A stretch of 5,874 bases of DNA. Origin: Candidatus Equinaster intestinalis (GTDB lineage: Bacteria; Bacillota_A; Clostridia; Oscillospirales; Acutalibacteraceae). Under the pieces are notes generated by a model. That model ran no database searches. It was not told the DNA's origin and was given only the letters and a program-made list of their open reading frames with translations. The translations under genes and the position numbers were made by a program. The stretch covers positions 1 to 5,874 of the forward strand of contig JAGHTJ010000149.1 of assembly GCA_018065375.1 (NCBI GenBank), read 5' to 3'. Positions 5,513 to 5,874 of the stretch are shown here, in pieces (within the stretch, counting starts at the first letter, position 1; each line of letters starts with the position of its first letter).

Positions 5513-5874
5513 ATGGACAAAGAAAAAATATATTTTGAATATCACGAAAAAGTTTTCGGCTACATTCTGTCAAAAATAAATAATCAGCACGATGCTGAAG
5601 ATTTAACTGCCGATCTCTTCGTCAAGATTTACGCAAAACTCGACACCTTTGATAAAAACAAGGCTTCTCTCTCAACCTGGATTTATACGGTAACAAGGAA
5701 CACGCTTACCGATTATTACCGCACAAGAAAGGTGTTTGGGGAAATTCCCGAAATGCTTTCGGACGAAAACTCCATCGAAGATGAAATATGCAATGATGAA
5801 GCTTTGGATAAATTGGCCGATGCCCTCGAAGCCCTCGATAAACGTGAGCGGGATATTATCATTCTGCATTACTA
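5513..5874 (+). CDS. ECF-type RNA polymerase sigma factor, N-terminal 120 residues (cut by window edge)
   Basis: The frame stays open to the end of the window without a stop. Residues 5-73 match sigma region 2: 'YHEKVFGYILSKI', the hallmark 'DAEDLTADLFVKIY' (27-40), and 'STWIYTVTRNTLTDYYRTRK' (54-73), which carries the core-binding and -10 recognition helices. An acidic linker (about 77-100) leads into the start of region 4 at 'LEALDKRERDIIILHY' (105-120), the helix-turn-helix that reads the -35 element. The missing part is probably about 40-60 residues. Regions 1 and 3 are absent, as in ECF sigma factors. The gene follows the second ABC gene by 52 bases with no strong terminator between, so co-transcription is likely. 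It may control the export locus, genes further right, or be an unrelated neighbour; any anti-sigma factor would lie beyond the window. Confidence 0.88.
   Translation, partial: MDKEKIYFEYHEKVFGYILSKINNQHDAEDLTADLFVKIYAKLDTFDKNKASLSTWIYTVTRNTLTDYYRTRKVFGEIPEMLSDENSIEDEICNDEALDKLADALEALDKRERDIIILHY

Overview
The window looks like Firmicutes DNA, most plausibly from a gut-type clostridial lineage (Oscillospiraceae/Ruminococcaceae-like). This is inferred from moderate base composition, strong AGGAGG-type ribosome binding sites, a clostridial-style glycyl-radical-activase tail, and small GC-rich palindromes between genes that resemble dispersed elements of those genomes. No species-level assignment can be made from sequence reading alone. 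Every convincing gene is on the + strand.

Layout. Positions 1-266 hold the 3' end of a PflA-like radical SAM glycyl-radical-enzyme activase, cut by the left window edge. Next comes a palindromic intergenic element (269-333), then a 41-residue Gly-Gly leader micro-peptide gene (381-506) closed by a strong intrinsic terminator (555-588). A good extended -10 promoter (600-628) then starts a second unit: a very short HlyD-like protein (664-1080), a C39-peptidase ABC transporter (1091-3262) and a second ABC transporter without peptidase (3274-5460). A 52-base gap with a small hairpin precedes an ECF-type sigma factor gene (5513 onward), which runs off the right edge. The longest stretch without a gene is 507-663, about 160 bases; it holds the terminator, a short direct repeat and the promoter.

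How it works together. The three transport genes have the order and family features of the 'NHLM' bacteriocin export system (HlyD-like, peptidase-ABC, ABC). The inferred model is that the C39 domain of the first ABC protein cuts the small peptide after its Gly-Gly, the two ABC half-transporters form a heterodimer that exports the product, and the short HlyD-like protein is an accessory subunit. The unusual points are the predicted mature peptide, only six residues (CTVKPK), the absence of any visible peptide-modifying enzyme, the HlyD-like subunit of only about one third of the length I recall for the family, and the sigma factor next door. Together these suggest a peptide-signalling or very small exported-peptide system rather than a classical bacteriocin, though a decayed precursor gene cannot be excluded.
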